Positions 61,321 to 64,000 of a stretch of 64,000 nucleotides of DNA are shown in pieces (position 1 is the stretch's first letter; every line of letters starts with the position of its first letter). The notes under the pieces were generated by a model. It was given only the letters and a program-made list of their open reading frames with translations, searched no databases and was not told where the DNA came from. The DNA is taken from contig NC_079888.1 of NCBI RefSeq assembly GCF_029227915.1, positions 6,087,001-6,151,000 of the forward strand, in the 5' to 3' direction. A program made the translations under genes and the position numbers. The stretch comes from Hydractinia symbiolongicarpus (lineage: Eukaryota > Cnidaria > Hydrozoa > Anthoathecata > Hydractiniidae).

Positions 61321-64000
61321 AAACTTTGGGCGGTTGTACACAAGATGGATATTCTTATAAATGTGAAAGCGAAGTTGATGGAAAAACTACAAGTGTTGGT
61401 GTAACATTGGTGAAATGCAAACCACCAACAATTAAAATTGAACTGACCATTGAAGCGATAGGGTTAAATTACGAGAAAGAATTTGACTCTTCGACAGATA
61501 TTCCAATCCCCGGTGCATCACTTGGTGGACTTGCTGGTCTGTACATTAATGTTCAGTTGAAAGATGATTCTAACGATAACTTACACATCAAGGTATGTTG
61601 TTAGTTACACGTGTTAAATATCTAAATTCTTCTAACGACATTTTGTGTTCTACTTTAAAAATTTTATATATTTTTTTAATAATTTGTGCGATCTAAACTT
61701 CAATGACATGTATTTTCTACCAACAAAAATTAACTAATCGCTTAAAATTCTCCAGTTTCATCGAATCATAAATAAAATGATAATGATAAATAAATAAAAA
61801 GTCAATATTTCATTATTTCTCGTATATATTTTGATGTAAGTCCCTTTGTTGTGTGAAAATCATGTTTTTGATTGAATATCTCTTTTATAGCTCCCGTCAG
61901 AATTAAGAAACTTGTTAAAGAAACTATTTCTAATAAAGTGACCTCGGTTCTAAAATAATTAAAAAACCCTGAATAATTGCCTCCTGGAAAGCTCCCACTT
62001 AGGACAATTTTTTCCTGGATATTTCCCCCCTACCCTGAACAATGGCCCACTAATTACCACGATTACATGAGAATACATTTTTCACCAATTTTTTTAAAGA
62101 AATTGAAACCTTCTATGATATATCTCGTTACTTATTGTTAAAGGGATTCTTGCTTTTTCAATTTTTTTTCTCATTTTTAAGTTATTCAAGTTTTTCAATA
62201 TTTATAATCCGAGATCTGATGATGTCATAAGAAAGTTTTAAAAAATGCTCACATTATATTTCTACCTGTAATTAAAGATAAAATCATTCCTAAACTACAA
62301 AACTTTACATATGTAAAAATATCATCAAGAGGATTAGTCCACACTACTCAAAAGTATTATTATGTGAGTTTGCAAGATATTTCTATTATTAATTTATGCT
62401 TACTACCGTATGATGTCATAAAGTCATTCAGAAATTTTTGAAGCTAAATATGAAAAAGGATTAGAAAATTCCCAAAAACTTGATAAACAACTTTTTACCT
62501 CTATAACATACAAAAATATCATATTTAGTGCAGGACTCTCTTAACATTGCTTGATTATGCTATTAGATACAGATGTGTTTTATGATATCAAACCCAGCTG
62601 AGGTAACAACAATGAGTTTAAAATCTTTTTCAGTGGTATTAATTACCTTAAGGCTATTTAGTGTAAGTTTTTTAACGAATAGATTGACTCGCAAATGTTC
62701 AGAACATTAAAAAGTTTGCGGTTTTATTGCACATGGCAAAGCATTTCTATAGGTGCAAAGTGTAAACAACAGACCACAGTAATCAAAGAAATTCACTCAA
62801 AAAAAGAAATAATCACTTAAAATTAGCTATTTTTTTAAAAAAAGAAAAGAATATAGTTAAAATTTAATTTCAGTTCCTCTTAGATCTTATGCTACACAAA
62901 AATTCTTTAATATTTATTAATAGCCATTTTACCCTTTGTGAGGACTGCTTTTTTACCTACACAAAAGCGCACATGTCCGTTGTTCTCAAAATGAAATCAA
63001 TCAACTACGTCACGCTGACGTTAATCTATTATATTTTGCAGACTGTATTTGTTTTAAAATACTGAAAATAAAGTAGCTGTTTTTGAAAACACCATTAAAA
63101 ACCAAAAATATTTTTTTTTAAATAATTAATTACAGGTCGTTTTCATATTTTTGCAATAAAGTGGGCATAATTTCTTGACCTTGACCTTCTGAGTAGTCTG
63201 GTTAATACTTAACGTTATTCAGAAAATGCGAGAATGAAGAATAACATCAATGGCGGAGATCTTACTTAAGCCGTTTTGTTGTAGCTTTATTATTTTTGGA
63301 CAATGTTTGCTATAAGTTGTCCAATTGATGTTGTGGTTAAAACCGAGTTACTTCAACAAGTTTTCAATTTTTAGATCAACCTGAGGTTGAAGGCTTTCGT
63401 TTCCATAGCAACAATACCAGTCATGGATGAACGTGTTGGGCACAGTGATTGCAACGGTGGGTTTTAACATTATAGAGAGAAATGGTGACATTTTACTGCA
63501 CGTTATTTCTAGTTTTACATCAAGTTTGCTTTGACTTTTTATACGTCTTGTTAAAGTTCTTGCGAGTGTGATATATTTATTTCTTTGTTGTATAATCATA
63601 GTTACCAGTCGGTTTTTGAGAAGAGACAGTATATCAGTGCAAGAAGTAGACAGTTTTACCACTCAGAAGTGTTGCTCAAGTATCTTGTACCGTGCGCCAA
63701 TTAAAGCAACAATATTGTAAATTTGTCAACTTACAGATTTTGTTCTCTTTTTTAGAATTCCTTGCGTGGTGGTATTCACAAAGTAAAACGATAAGAATTG
63801 TAATCATAGTTGGAGCAATCTCACTGGTTATTGCATTATTTTCTGGCGGCTGTTGTTGTTGGCGTTGTCGCAAAAAAACACAAGTTGTCATTACACCGGC
63901 GATGGCACCAGCCAACACGATGGTGGTAAATACACCAAATAATATGCAAATGACAGCGCCACCACCATATGCCTCAAGTTCGAAACTTCCCTATTCGAAA
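61321..64000 (+). CDS. Unrecognised single-pass membrane protein with PPPY tail (partial)
   Basis: Three in-phase exons are visible (61321-61592, 63375-63456, 63756-64000); the 5' exon with the signal peptide is not found and the 3' end runs off the window. About 199 residues are seen. The first exon encodes a small Cys-containing ectodomain (GGCTQDGYSYKCESEVDG ... TLVKCKPPTIKIEL) with alternating hydrophobic residues that suggest a beta-rich fold. The second adds INLRLKAFVSIATIPVMDE and a Cys. The third carries a membrane segment (RIVIIVGAISLVIALFSG), a palmitoylation-type CCCWRC cluster, a basic stop-transfer RKK, and a cytoplasmic tail with a PPPY motif of the kind bound by WW domains. I do not recognise the family. 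It lies 4 kb downstream of the receptor kinase on the same strand but is a separate gene, as the receptor ends with its own stop. Confidence 0.65.

Overview
The window is AT-rich nuclear DNA from an animal. Genes are split into many short exons with GT-AG introns, there is a nuclear tRNA gene, and the unique sequence is dense with short non-autonomous transposons and satellites. An FGFR-like receptor tyrosine kinase, an AATF homologue and a FAM194-domain protein point to a metazoan. Splice acceptors lying just 5' of start codons would fit a lineage with spliced-leader trans-splicing, for example a hydrozoan cnidarian. That placement is inference; no sequence here fixes the species.

Layout. 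Bases 1-4.5 kb are gene-free and hold a foldback transposon, satellites and microsatellites. From 4.5 to 22.6 kb (+) there is a 22-exon gene for a ~1068-residue FAM194-domain protein (C3orf20/ERICH6-like). Its largest intron contains, on the opposite strand, a complete secreted trypsin-like protease gene (13.6-10.6 kb), and another intron holds a tRNA-Pro(UGG) on the minus strand. After ~2 kb of hairpin transposons comes AATF (24.5-33.3 kb, +, 12 exons), then an intronless SAT1/SAT2-like acetyltransferase (35.3-34.8 kb, -). Bases 35.3-40.6 kb are repeats: an 82-bp repeat, a 1.6-kb 43-bp minisatellite with higher-order structure, and a SINE with a foldback element inserted in it. From 40.6 to 57.4 kb (+) lies a receptor tyrosine kinase. 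From 57.4 to 61.3 kb is gene-free, and 61.3-64 kb (+) holds the 3' part of an unrecognised single-pass membrane protein that runs off the window.

The most notable object is the receptor kinase. Its ectodomain is built from five NIDO-like modules (an extracellular-matrix domain of nidogen-type proteins), a unique module and an FN3-like domain, followed by one membrane segment and an FGFR/VEGFR-like kinase. Modules 2+3 and 4+5 are copies of each other, so the ectodomain grew by duplication of a module pair. I know of no well-studied receptor with this architecture.

The mobile DNA falls into recognisable families: Helitron-like elements (TC...hairpin...CTAG ends) carrying CTGT microsatellites, a tRNA-derived SINE in three copies, and foldback/MITE families with Harbinger-like and hAT-like signatures. 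All gene models were assembled by hand from splice signals, phase continuity and protein similarity. None has transcript support.
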